This document shows, in pieces, positions 1-7,047 of a stretch of DNA of 30,003 nucleotides. The stretch is taken from NCBI GenBank assembly GCA_946886405.1, contig CAMPIO010000041.1, forward strand, positions 1 through 30,003, written 5' to 3'. The notes below the pieces were generated by a model. That model was not told the origin of the DNA. It searched no databases and worked only from the letters and a program-made list of their open reading frames with translations. Both the position numbers and the translations under genes were made by a program. How positions within the stretch are numbered: the stretch's first letter is position 1; every line of letters starts with the position of its first letter. The DNA comes from an uncultured Pseudoxanthomonas sp. (GTDB lineage: Bacteria; Pseudomonadota; Gammaproteobacteria; Xanthomonadales; Xanthomonadaceae).

Positions 1-300
1 GCAGAAGGCGACATTGTTGCGGCCGACCTTCTCGGTCTCGAACATCGAGTAGAAGCTGGCGACCTCGTAGGCCCACACCGGCGGCAGGTCCAGGTACTTG
101 GCGACGGCGGCGATCAGCTCGTCGGTCAGCCAACCTTCGTTCTGTTCCTGAGCCGCATGCAGGCCCTGCAGTACCGCGGAACGCTTGCGTTCCGGCGGGA
201 ACTTGGTCAGCCAATGATCGATGTGCGCGCGCGTCTTGTCGCTCAACGCCACCAGCGGATCGACGTTCTGCGCCGCCTCGAAATTACCCGTGGCCCTCAT
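1..300 (-). CDS. nuoE: NADH-quinone oxidoreductase subunit E, 5' part (runs off window start)
   Basis: This is the first 100 codons of the 24-kDa thioredoxin-like subunit of complex I, which carries the N1a 2Fe-2S cluster in the peripheral NADH-oxidising arm. The reverse strand reads from ATG at 300 and stays open to the window edge. Visible features are a helical N-terminal region ending in [14 protein letters not shown], then [16 protein letters not shown], then the family signature [20 protein letters not shown]. The final Cys, at residue 100, matches the first of the four cluster ligands, so the other three lie outside the window. Its ATG overlaps the nuoD TGA by 4 bases (ATGA), which implies coupled translation. 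Confidence is high from motif and operon position. The missing end cannot be judged. Confidence 0.93.
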   Translation of the reverse strand, partial: MRATGNFEAAQNVDPLVALSDKTRAHIDHWLTKFPPERKRSAVLQGLHAAQEQNEGWLTDELIAAVAKYLDLPPVWAYEVASFYSMFETEKVGRNNVAFC

Positions 301-1601
301 CGGTCCACCTCACCAAAGACAAGATCATAGGTACCGATCATCGCGACGACGTCGGGGAGCATGTGGCCGCGCACGATTTCGTCCATCGAGGACAGATGCG
401 CGAAACCCGGCGCGCGCAACTTCACGCGGAAGGGCTTGTTGGCGCCGTCGGACACCAGGTAGCAACCGAATTCGCCCTTCGGCGCCTCGACCGCGGCGTA
501 GGTCTCGCCGGCCGGCACGCAGTAGCCTTCGCTGAAGAGCTTGAAGTGGTGGATCAGCGCTTCCATGTCGTCCTTCATCTCCTCGCGGGAGGGAGGCGCG
601 ACCTTGAAGTTCTGCACCATGACCGGGCCGGGATTGGCCTTCAGCCACTTCACGCACTGCTGGATGATGCGGTTGGACTGGCGCATCTCGGCGACGCGGA
701 CCAGGTAGCGGTCGTAGCAGTCGCCGTTGACGCCGACGGGGATGTCGAAATCGACCACGTCGTACTTGGCGTACGGCTGTTTCTTGCGCAGGTCCCAGGC
801 GATGCCCGAACCACGCAGCATCGCGCCGGTCATGCCCAGCGCACGCGCCTGTTCCGGCGACACCACGCCGATGCCGACAGTGCGCTGCTTCCAGATGCGG
901 TTGTCGGTCAGCAGCGTCTCGTACTCATCGACGCGCTTGGGGAATTCGTTGGTGAAGTCTTCCAGGAAGTCCAGCAGCGAGCCTTCGCGCGCCTGGTTGA
1001 ACTGCTTCAGCGCCTTGCCCTTGCGCCAGGGCGATTCCTTGTACTTCGGCATGCGGTCCGGCAGGTCGCGGTACACGCCGCCGGGGCGGTAGTAGGTCGC
1101 ATGCATGCGCGCGCCACTGACCGCCTCGTAGCAGTCCATCAGCTCTTCGCGCTCGCGGAAGGCGTACAGCATCACCGCCATCGCACCGAGGTCGAGCGCG
1201 TTGGAGCCGATCCACATCAGGTGATTCAGGATGCGGGTAATCTCGTCGAACATCGTGCGGATGTACTGCGCGCGCTCCGGCGCCTCGATGCCCATCAGGG
1301 TCTCGATGGCGCGCACGTAGGCGTGCTCGTTGCACATCATCGACACGTAGTCCAGGCGGTCCATGTAGCCGATCGACTGGTTGAACGGCTTGGATTCGGC
1401 CAGCTTCTCGGTACCCCGGTGCAGCAGGCCCACGTGCGGATCGGCACGGACGATGGTCTCGCCGTCCATTTCCAGGATCAGGCGCAGCACGCCGTGCGCG
1501 GCCGGATGCTGGGGACCGAAGTTCAGCGTGTAGTTGCGGATTTCCTGCTTGCCCTCGGCGGGATTGCTGGCGAACGCGACGCCGGATTGCGGGTTGCTCA
1601 T
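297..1601 (-). CDS. nuoD: NADH-quinone oxidoreductase subunit D (49 kDa)
   Basis: This 434-residue subunit forms the quinone-binding chamber of complex I together with NuoB, at the junction of the peripheral and membrane arms. The signature [14 protein letters not shown] lies at about residues 28-41 and LHRGTEKL at 60-67. His36 and Tyr85 (in [10 protein letters not shown]) correspond to the quinone-headgroup His38 and Tyr87 of the Thermus Nqo4 subunit. The protein ends in the usual [21 protein letters not shown], with the usual length for a separate NuoD not fused to NuoC. A purine-rich GAGGGCAAGG precedes the ATG. The start overlaps the nuoC stop by 4 bases and the stop overlaps the nuoE start by 4 bases, so it is internal to the nuo operon. 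Confidence 0.98.
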   Translation of the reverse strand: MSNPQSGVAFASNPAEGKQEIRNYTLNFGPQHPAAHGVLRLILEMDGETIVRADPHVGLLHRGTEKLAESKPFNQSIGYMDRLDYVSMMCNEHAYVRAIETLMGIEAPERAQYIRTMFDEITRILNHLMWIGSNALDLGAMAVMLYAFREREELMDCYEAVSGARMHATYYRPGGVYRDLPDRMPKYKESPWRKGKALKQFNQAREGSLLDFLEDFTNEFPKRVDEYETLLTDNRIWKQRTVGIGVVSPEQARALGMTGAMLRGSGIAWDLRKKQPYAKYDVVDFDIPVGVNGDCYDRYLVRVAEMRQSNRIIQQCVKWLKANPGPVMVQNFKVAPPSREEMKDDMEALIHHFKLFSEGYCVPAGETYAAVEAPKGEFGCYLVSDGANKPFRVKLRAPGFAHLSSMDEIVRGHMLPDVVAMIGTYDLVFGEVDR

Positions 1602-2323
1602 GCCTTGCCCTCGCGTGCAGCCGCTTCGCCTGCAGCGGTCTGGTAACGGGCGTCGTCGCGGATCACGCGCGGCACGCCGACGCGCGGCTCGACCGAGGTG
1701 ACCGGCTCGTACACCACGCGCTTCTTCTCTTCGTCGTAACGGACTTCAACGTTGCCGATCAGCGGGAAGTCCTTGCGGAACGGATGGCCGACGAAACCGT
1801 AGTCGGTCAGGATGCGGCGCAGGTCCGGATGGCCTTCGAAGATGATGCCGTACAGGTCGAACGCCTCGCGCTCGAACCAGTTGAGGCCCGGCCACACGTC
1901 GCACAGCGACGCCACGACCGGCAGGCCGTCATCCGGCGCGAAGCAGCGCACGCGGACGCGGCGGTTGTGCTGGTACGAAAGCAGGTGCAGGACCACCGCG
2001 AAGCGGTTGGGTTGCGTGGCACCTTGCGGGCGCTGCTCCCAGCTGAAGCGACCCGGACCGAACCCCTCCACGCCGCGACTGAAACCCGCGGAGGAGACGT
2101 CGGCCGTGTCCCATTCGGCACTGCCGTAGCCCAGGTAATCGACGCCGCTGACATCGACGGCCTGTTCGAAGCCGAACTCGTCGCGCAACGCCAGGCAGAC
2201 GGCGTGCCAGGACGCGGAGGGCACTTCCAGGGTGATCTCGCCGCGCGGCTCGGCCACGCTGACCGTCGCGTCCGCGAAGCGGGCGCGCAGCTGGTCGGTG
2301 AAGTTTGCAGCTTGCTCTGCCAT
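1598..2323 (-). CDS. nuoC: NADH-quinone oxidoreductase subunit C (30 kDa)
   Basis: This 241-residue peripheral-arm subunit of complex I packs against NuoD. The family signature is clear: [14 protein letters not shown] at residues 147-160 and [10 protein letters not shown] at 179-188. Residues 65-105 ([12 protein letters not shown] to QRPQGATQ) form a Gly/Ser-rich insertion before the strand [10 protein letters not shown]. NuoC proteins that I recall from the same family of bacteria have a similar insertion, but I could not align them. The ATG is preceded by a C-rich stretch with no Shine-Dalgarno sequence, across a 45-base gap from nuoB, the only real gap in this part of the operon. The C-terminal stop overlaps the nuoD start (ATGA). 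Confidence 0.96.
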   Translation of the reverse strand: MAEQAANFTDQLRARFADATVSVAEPRGEITLEVPSASWHAVCLALRDEFGFEQAVDVSGVDYLGYGSAEWDTADVSSAGFSRGVEGFGPGRFSWEQRPQGATQPNRFAVVLHLLSYQHNRRVRVRCFAPDDGLPVVASLCDVWPGLNWFEREAFDLYGIIFEGHPDLRRILTDYGFVGHPFRKDFPLIGNVEVRYDEEKKRVVYEPVTSVEPRVGVPRVIRDDARYQTAAGEAAAREGKA

Positions 2324-2368
2324 GGGGCGTGGCGTGCTCTGAAGGGGGATGTCGGGGGGGAGCAGGAA

Positions 2369-2913
<545 letters not shown>

Positions 2914-2923
<10 letters not shown>

Positions 2924-3270
2924 TCGAGCGCTCCCTTCTTCCAAACGTAAATGAAGCCGAGGAACAGCATGCCCACGAACAGGCCCATCGTGACCAGCGC
3001 ACGCGGACCCAATTCCTGGAACACCAGCGTCCACGGAACAATGAAGATGATTTCCAGATCGAACACGATGAACTGGATGGCGATCAGGTAATAGCGCACG
3101 TCGAACTTCATGCGCGCGTCTTCGAAAGCTTCGAAGCCGCATTCGTACGGGGACAGCTTCTGGGCGTCGGGCCGACGCGGACCGAGGAAGCGACCGGCGA
3201 CCATCAGCGCAATGCCGATGCCGGTGGCGACGATCAGGAACAACAGGGTGGGCAGGTAATTGGCCAGCAC
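2914..3270 (-). CDS. nuoA: NADH-quinone oxidoreductase subunit A (GTG start)
   Basis: This is the first gene of the complex I operon, a 118-residue membrane subunit with three transmembrane helices: about residues 5-28, 60-80 and 90-110. The signature [24 protein letters not shown] lies between helices 1 and 2, with the conserved loop Cys44. The frame is open for another 104 codons upstream, but nothing upstream resembles the family. The GTG at 3268-3270 gives the expected N-terminus (M)[18 protein letters not shown]. The Shine-Dalgarno is weak (GGACAAGACGAGAC). Its 3' end overlaps nuoB by 10 bases. A leader of roughly 170 bases separates it from the predicted promoter. Confidence 0.95.
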
Positions 3271-3445
3271 TCGCTTGTCTCGTCTTGTCCTATCCGCCGG
3301 CGCGCACGACGCGGCACGGCATGAATGGGGCTCGCATCGCCCGCCCACGGCCTGCGCCGCGAGCGACCCGCTGATGCAACCATCGGGCCCACCTTCCGCG
3401 GGAGCCCTTCCGCAACACGTACCGGGCGCCCGATGAATCGCCGGG

Positions 3446-3475
3446 ATTGTAACGGTTCGTGAACTCGCTAGTAAA
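3446..3475 (-). promoter_or_regulatory. Predicted sigma-70 promoter for the nuo operon
   Basis: On the minus strand the sequence TTTACT (3470-3475) is followed after 18 bases by TACAAT (3446-3451). That is 4 of 6 and 5 of 6 matches to the -35 and -10 consensus. It sits downstream of the tRNA-Leu terminator and is the only good promoter match I found between that terminator and nuoA. Transcription would start near 3440, leaving a leader of about 170 bases before the nuoA GTG. The 3271-3572 gap therefore holds this leader, this promoter and the terminator, and no gene that I can support. This is a pattern-based prediction only. Confidence 0.5.
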
Positions 3476-3510
3476 CGATTACCGGCGCTTGTCACCGCAG
3501 TCGACAAAAG

Positions 3511-3537
3511 AAAAAACCCGCCTTGCGGCGGGTTTTT
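3511..3537 (-). terminator. Intrinsic terminator after tRNA-Leu (bidirectional shape)
   Basis: A six-base-pair GC stem, CCCGCC (3517-3522) and GGCGGG (3527-3532), has a TTGC loop. It is flanked by six A on the left and five T on the right. Read on the minus strand it is a classical Rho-independent terminator with a U tract, placed 36 bases past the tRNA 3' end. It would end the secG/tRNA transcript just before the nuo promoter. The symmetrical A and T tracts mean it could work in both directions. Confidence 0.85.
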
Positions 3538-3572
3538 CGATGCGGAGCGACGTTGCCGCCGACCCGCCTTGC

Positions 3573-3657
3573 TGGTGCCCAAGAGGGGACTCGAACCCCT
3601 ACGACTTTCGCCGCTACCACCTCAAGGTAGTGCGTCTACCAATTCCGCCACCTGGGC
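3573..3657 (-). tRNA. leuU: tRNA-Leu, anticodon GAG
   Basis: The minus strand folds as a complete class II tRNA of 85 bases. The acceptor arms are GCCCAGG and CTTGGGC. The D-arm region is GCGGAATTGGTAGACGC. The anticodon stem CTACC/GGTAG has loop TTGAGGT, so the anticodon is GAG, reading CUC and CUU leucine codons. There is a long variable arm and a T arm AGGGG-TTCGAGT-CCCCT. The 3' CCA is encoded in the DNA. It lies 47 bases downstream of secG in the same direction. The order secG - tRNA-Leu(GAG) is also found in E. coli (secG-leuU), so co-transcription with secG is likely. Confidence 0.97.
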
Positions 3658-3704
3658 TTTGAAACTTGCGCGACGCTATGCACGCCCCGCCATTGTAGCC
3701 GTGC

Positions 3705-4151
3705 TCAACCGCCCTGCGGCGGCGTTACCGGCGGTGTTTCCGTCGCCGGTGCCGCTTCCTGCGGTGCGGCCGGCACGCTGTCGGCAGGCGCAGCAGGCAC
3801 CTGCTGGATCGGCGTGCTCGGCACGGTCGACGGCTTGGGCAGTTCGCCTGCCGGCGCAGCGGGCGCTGCCGGCAACGCGGACATCACGCCAAGATTCTGC
3901 TCCGTGGTGGGACGGGCGCTATGCGTCGCGTACCACGCCATGAACAGGCTGATGCCGAAAAACGTGATGGCCAGCCACTTGGTGCTCTTGGACAGGAAGT
4001 TGGACGCACCGCGCGCGCCGAACACGGTACCCGATGCGCCACCGCCGAAACCCGAGCCCGCCTGGGCGCCGGAACCGCGCTGCATCAACACCAACGCGAT
4101 GATGGCGATGGCCACCAGCACGTACACCACATTCAGGATCAACATCCACAT
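3705..4151 (-). CDS. secG: Preprotein translocase subunit SecG
   Basis: SecG is the small membrane subunit of the SecYEG protein-export channel. This 148-residue protein has two transmembrane segments, about residues 3-22 (LILNVVYVLVAIAIIALVLM) and 59-75 (LAITFFGISLFMAWYAT). They flank the conserved cytoplasmic Gly-rich stretch QRGSGAQAGSGFGGGASGTVFG, followed by NFLSKSTKW. The C-terminal 65 residues are an Ala/Pro-rich tail (PAAPAAPAGELPKP onward), longer than in E. coli SecG (about 110 residues) and of unknown role. The start could be either ATG of MWM (4151 or 4145). Neither has a strong Shine-Dalgarno, and a perfect palindrome lies 11 bases upstream. It is downstream of tpiA and upstream of tRNA-Leu, all minus strand. 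Confidence 0.95.
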   Translation of the reverse strand: MWMLILNVVYVLVAIAIIALVLMQRGSGAQAGSGFGGGASGTVFGARGASNFLSKSTKWLAITFFGISLFMAWYATHSARPTTEQNLGVMSALPAAPAAPAGELPKPSTVPSTPIQQVPAAPADSVPAAPQEAAPATETPPVTPPQGG

Positions 4152-4162
4152 TTGGAATCAGT

Positions 4163-4198
4163 CTCAACCGGTTGAGTCGTCCGGCCCCGCTGGGCCGG
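4163..4198 (-). other. Two tandem hairpins between tpiA and secG
   Basis: Two perfect inverted repeats sit side by side in the 58-base tpiA-secG gap. CTCAACCGGTTGAG (4163-4176) is a 14-base palindrome that ends 11 bases before the secG ATG. CCGGCCC and GGGCCGG (4181-4187 and 4192-4198) enclose a CGCT loop. In RNA the first would form a five-pair stem with loop CCGG and would include the only purine-rich segment available as a secG ribosome-binding site. No U tract follows either stem, so they do not look like intrinsic terminators. A role in mRNA processing or in control of secG translation is inference. Confidence 0.5.
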
Positions 4199-4209
4199 TC
4201 GTGCCGGGG

Positions 4210-4968
4210 TCATCCCCGACCGGCCGCCGCTTGCGCGATGGCCAGGAAATCCTTGGCGACCAGGGAAGCGCCGCCTACCAGCCCTCCATCGACATCGGGC
4301 TGCGAGAACAGTTCCGCGGCGTTGTCGGGCTTCACGCTGCCGCCGTACAGGAGGGGCAACGAGCCGGCGATTCTAGCATCGCGCGCCGCGACTTCGCCAC
4401 GGATGAACGCATGCACGGCCTGGGCCTGGGCCGGCGTGGCCGTCAGGCCTGTGCCGATCGCCCAGACGGGTTCGTAGGCCACGACCGCGCCGTCGAAGGC
4501 CTGCGGGCCGGCCAGGTCGAACACGGCCTGCAGCTGCTTCTGGATGCGGAACTCGGTCTGGCCGTCCTTGCGCTGCTGGTCGGTCTCGCCCACGCACAGC
4601 ACCGGAACCAGGCCGGCGTTCCTGGCCGCGACGAACTTTTTCGCCACGAATTCGCTGCTTTCGTCGTGGTACTGCCTGCGCTCGGAATGCCCCACCAGGC
4701 CATACCGTGCCCCCACATCGACCAGCATCGAGGCCGATACCTCGCCGGTGTAGGCGCCTTTTTCGTTGCTGCTGACATCCTGTGCGCCGAAGGCGACGCC
4801 GCGGTCACCGTAGTCCTCGATCAGCTCACCCAGATAGGGCAGCGGCGGCAGGATCAGCAGGTCCACGCCCTCCAGCGGCAGACCCGCGACCAGTTCGTCC
4901 ATCAGCGCGGTCGCGAAACCACGGGTGCCATGGAGCTTCCAGTTGCCGGCCACGAGCTTGCGACGCAT
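4210..4968 (-). CDS. tpiA: Triosephosphate isomerase
   Basis: This enzyme interconverts dihydroxyacetone phosphate and glyceraldehyde 3-phosphate in central carbon metabolism. It is 252 residues, the usual length, with a complete active site: Lys11 in AGNWKLHG, His94 in VGHSERRQY and Glu166 in AYEPVWAIGTG. The phosphate-binding loop (YGGSVKPDNA at 208-217, GLVGGASL at 229-236) is also present. The ATG at 4968 is preceded by an AGGA-type ribosome site (ACAGGAATTGGTCTT). It heads a probable tpiA-secG-tRNA-Leu transcript. A divergent dehydrogenase gene lies upstream, with a shared 110-base promoter region. Confidence 0.98.
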   Translation of the reverse strand: MRRKLVAGNWKLHGTRGFATALMDELVAGLPLEGVDLLILPPLPYLGELIEDYGDRGVAFGAQDVSSNEKGAYTGEVSASMLVDVGARYGLVGHSERRQYHDESSEFVAKKFVAARNAGLVPVLCVGETDQQRKDGQTEFRIQKQLQAVFDLAGPQAFDGAVVAYEPVWAIGTGLTATPAQAQAVHAFIRGEVAARDARIAGSLPLLYGGSVKPDNAAELFSQPDVDGGLVGGASLVAKDFLAIAQAAAGRG

Positions 4969-5000
4969 AAGACCAATTCCTGTCCAGTTCGAGGTCGCGC

Positions 5001-5006
5001 AGTCTA
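5001..5006 (-). promoter_or_regulatory. Possible -10 element of tpiA
   Basis: TAGACT on the minus strand lies 33 bases before the tpiA ATG and matches 4 of 6 bases of the -10 consensus. No good -35 box stands at the right distance, so support is weak. The opposite strand of the same gap has TTGGCG (5014-5019) and TATCGT (5039-5044), 19 bases apart, as a poor candidate for the divergent dehydrogenase gene. Confidence 0.25.
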
Positions 5007-5078
5007 GCCGATGTTGGCGGACGCACCTACCCGCCCGCTATCGTGCAGCCACCACCACCGCCGAACCCAGGACCCGCC

Positions 5079-5891
5079 ATGCCCGACGCTTCCCCTGCAC
5101 GCACCGTCGGTTACGCCCTGATTACCGGCGCCTCGAGTGGCATCGGCGAACAGATCGCCCGCGAGTATGCGAGACGTGGCGTCCCCCTGGTGCTGACGGC
5201 CCGTCGCGTGGACCGCCTGCAGGCGCTGGCGACGGAATTGCGGGCACAGGTTCCCGTGGAAGTCGTGGCGGCAGATCTGGCGGAGCCGGAAGCGCCTGCG
5301 GCACTCGTCGCGGAACTGGAGCGGCGCGGCGTGCGGATTCGCATTCTGGTGAACAACGCCGGCTACGGCATGCCGGGCCGCTATCGCAGCAACGACTGGG
5401 CAGCGCATGCGGCATTCCTGCAGGTCATGGTGACGGTCGTGTGCGAACTGACCTGGCGGTTGCTGCCCTCCATCCGCGACTCCGGCCAGGGCCGCATCCT
5501 CAATGTCGCCTCATTCGCCGCGCTGATGCCGGCCGCGGAAGGACAGACGCTGTATGCGCCGGCCAAGAGCTTCCTGCTGAAGTTCAGCGAGGCGATGGCG
5601 CTCGAGAATGCCGACCGTGGCGTACATGTCACCGCGCTGTGCCCGGGCTTCACCTATTCCGAATTCCATGACGTCACCGGCACCCGGTCGCGCATGCGGG
5701 TATCGCCGACGATGTGGCTGCAGGCAACGGAGGTGGCGCGCGCCGGTATCGACGGTAACGAACGCGGCGACATCCTGGTGATCCCCGGCTGGCGCTACCG
5801 GTTGATGCACACCATCGTGAAGCTGCTGCCGCACCGCGTGGCGATGGGCCTGATGGCGCGCAACTCGCGCAAGGTGCGGCCGCTGGATTGA
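5079..5891 (+). CDS. Short-chain dehydrogenase/reductase (SDR family)
   Basis: A classical SDR oxidoreductase of 270 residues, probably cytoplasmic and NAD(P)H-dependent, with unknown substrate. It shows the cofactor motif TGASSGIG near residues 17-24, the stabilising NNAGYG motif, the catalytic Ser region ILNVASFAA and the catalytic YAPAK (Tyr-x-x-x-Lys). CPGFTYSEFH follows, in place of the usual PG(P/F)xxT. The C-terminal extension has basic and hydrophobic character (GWRYRLMHTIVKLLPHRVAMGLMARNSRK), as in SDRs annotated as acyl or lipid reductases, which may indicate membrane contact. I chose ATG 5079 because AGGA precedes it at good spacing. An in-frame ATG at 5043 would add only a Pro-rich leader. 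It stands alone on the plus strand between minus-strand genes, and a REP pair follows 3 bases after its stop. Confidence 0.88.
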   Translation: MPDASPARTVGYALITGASSGIGEQIAREYARRGVPLVLTARRVDRLQALATELRAQVPVEVVAADLAEPEAPAALVAELERRGVRIRILVNNAGYGMPGRYRSNDWAAHAAFLQVMVTVVCELTWRLLPSIRDSGQGRILNVASFAALMPAAEGQTLYAPAKSFLLKFSEAMALENADRGVHVTALCPGFTYSEFHDVTGTRSRMRVSPTMWLQATEVARAGIDGNERGDILVIPGWRYRLMHTIVKLLPHRVAMGLMARNSRKVRPLD

Positions 5892-5894
5892 GAA

Positions 5895-5927
5895 GCGAAA
5901 GCATCGCGGGCATGGCCCGCTCCTGCA
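5895..5927 (-). repeat. GTAG-type REP element, family 1, minus orientation (copy a)
   Basis: On the minus strand this reads GCAGGAGC, then a perfect hairpin GCGGGC-CAT-GCCCGC, then GATGCTTTCGC. It is the same element as those at 5942, 13115, 13154 and 13205, with GCAG in place of the GTAG signature. Such short palindromes headed by GTAG are known as REPs mobilised by RAYT (TnpA-REP) proteins in Pseudomonas, Stenotrophomonas and Xanthomonas. It begins 3 bases after the SDR stop codon. Confidence 0.85.
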
Positions 5928-5941
5928 AACAACCCGGCCCC

Positions 5942-5973
5942 TGTAGGAGCGCCCCATGGGCGCGATGCTTTTC
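5942..5973 (+). repeat. GTAG-type REP element, family 1, plus orientation (copy b)
   Basis: TGTAGGAGC leads into the hairpin GCGCCC-CAT-GGGCGC (5949-5963), then GATGCTTTTC. The outer sequence matches the other family 1 copies, but two stem positions are flipped from G to C with matching C to G changes opposite, so pairing is preserved. With copy a it forms an inverted pair (back to back, 14 bases apart) between the convergent SDR and oxygenase genes. Confidence 0.87.
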
Positions 5974-6034
5974 CCCTGATACCGCCGCAGACCTCATCGC
6001 GGCCACTTTCCTCGTCAGCGCACGAGGGCAGCGA

Positions 6035-6973
6035 TCACTTCAGCTTGATCTCGCGCAGACGCTCTTCCAGATAGCCCTGCGCCGTAATCGGCTCGGCATA
6101 GCGCTTCGGATTGTCCGCAGTGACCGTGGAGGGCAACACGTCGATCAGGAAATCCGGGTTGGGGTGCAGGAAGAACGGCACCGAGTAACGCGGCTGACGC
6201 GCCTGTTCGCCCGGCGGATTGGTCACGCGGTGCGTGGTGGACGGATACACGTGATTGGTCAGTCGCTGCAGCATATCGCCGATGTTGACGACGATGGTGT
6301 CGGCGTCGGAGGTGAACGGCACCCATTCACCCTGCTTCGAGCGTACTTCCAGGCCGGCCGCGCTTGCGCCGACCAGCAGGGTGATGAGGTTGATGTCCTC
6401 ATGGGCGCCAGCGCGCACGTTCGGGATGTCGTCGGCGGTGATCGGCGGGTAATGGATCGGCCGCAGGATCGAGTTGCCGGAATCGGTCTTGTCGGCGAAG
6501 TAGGTCTCCGGCAGGCCGATGTGCAGCGCCAGTGCAGACAGCACGCGCGAGCCGAGATGATCCAGCGCCTGGTAAAGGCCATAGCCATGCTCGCGGAAAC
6601 CGGGCACTTCGTCGGGCCACAGGTTCGGCGGCATCACGTCGCGGTACTTGGAGTCGTCCGCGATCTCTCGCCCGATGTGCCAGAACTCTTTCAGATCGAA
6701 ATGCTTGGAGTCCTTCGCGGTTTCCACGCCGAACGCCGTGTAGCCGCGAGCGCCCCCACTGCCGGGCACGTGGTAGCGCTTCTTGGCGTCGTCGGGCAGT
6801 GCGAAGAAGCGCTTGAATACGTCATACGCGGCGTCGATCTGCGCCTGCGGAATGCCATGGTTGCGGATGCCGGCGAAGCCCCATTCGCGGTACGCCGCAC
6901 CCAGTTCGGCCACGAAGGCCTCGCGGTCGGCATCGAAACGGGTGATATCCAGCGTGGGGATTCGGGCACTCAT
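6035..6973 (-). CDS. 2-oxoglutarate/Fe(II)-dependent oxygenase (isopenicillin N synthase family)
   Basis: A 312-residue non-haem iron oxygenase of the isopenicillin N synthase-like family. The DIOX_N domain occupies about residues 1-120 (IPTLDITRFD, then WGFAGIRNHG). The catalytic jelly roll follows, with iron ligands His191 and Asp193 (GAHEDINLITLL) and His248 (STTHRVTNP). The 2-oxoglutarate carboxylate-binding pair is Arg262-x-Ser264 (PRYSVPFF). All key residues are intact. The substrate cannot be told from sequence. The chosen ATG has GGAG 9 bases upstream; the frame is open further upstream only through glmM in another frame. It is 74 bases downstream of glmM on the same strand, with a terminator-like stem in the gap, so it may be transcribed separately. 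Confidence 0.93.
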   Translation of the reverse strand: MSARIPTLDITRFDADREAFVAELGAAYREWGFAGIRNHGIPQAQIDAAYDVFKRFFALPDDAKKRYHVPGSGGARGYTAFGVETAKDSKHFDLKEFWHIGREIADDSKYRDVMPPNLWPDEVPGFREHGYGLYQALDHLGSRVLSALALHIGLPETYFADKTDSGNSILRPIHYPPITADDIPNVRAGAHEDINLITLLVGASAAGLEVRSKQGEWVPFTSDADTIVVNIGDMLQRLTNHVYPSTTHRVTNPPGEQARQPRYSVPFFLHPNPDFLIDVLPSTVTADNPKRYAEPITAQGYLEERLREIKLK

Positions 6974-6996
6974 GCAATCTGCTCCAACGGGGGAAA

Positions 6997-7028
6997 GGCG
7001 CGGCAGGCCATCGGGCCATCGCCGCGCC
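6997..7028 (-). terminator. Terminator-like stem between glmM and the oxygenase gene
   Basis: GGCGCGG and CCGCGCC (6997-7003 and 7022-7028) form a seven-pair GC stem around an 18-base loop. The loop itself contains a small GGCC/GGCC inverted repeat. On the minus strand, downstream of glmM, the stem is followed by TTTCCCCC, which is a poor U tract. It could be a weak terminator or an attenuating structure; support is modest. Confidence 0.35.
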
Positions 7029-7047
7029 GGAGGTTCATTGATCCGGC

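Noticed and set aside
363..1646. Long plus-strand open frame antisense to nuoD
   Set aside because: It is His/Arg/Val-rich with no family resemblance and mirrors a fully conserved nuoD on the other strand. This is typical of high-GC antisense frames; similar ones opposite tpiA, glmM, accD, trpB and rimO were rejected for the same reason.
3271..3582. In-frame upstream extension of nuoA by 104 codons
   Set aside because: It would run through the promoter, the terminator and into tRNA-Leu, and has no similarity to NuoA. The frame is open only because of the base composition.
3814..5007. Long plus-strand open frame across secG and tpiA
   Set aside because: It spans two conserved minus-strand genes and their gap, which a real gene would not do, and its product has no recognisable domain.
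6010..6027. CCTCGT / ACGAGG stem after the oxygenase gene, considered as a terminator
   Set aside because: Only six pairs, with AAAG and no U tract on the expected strand. Too weak to report as a terminator.
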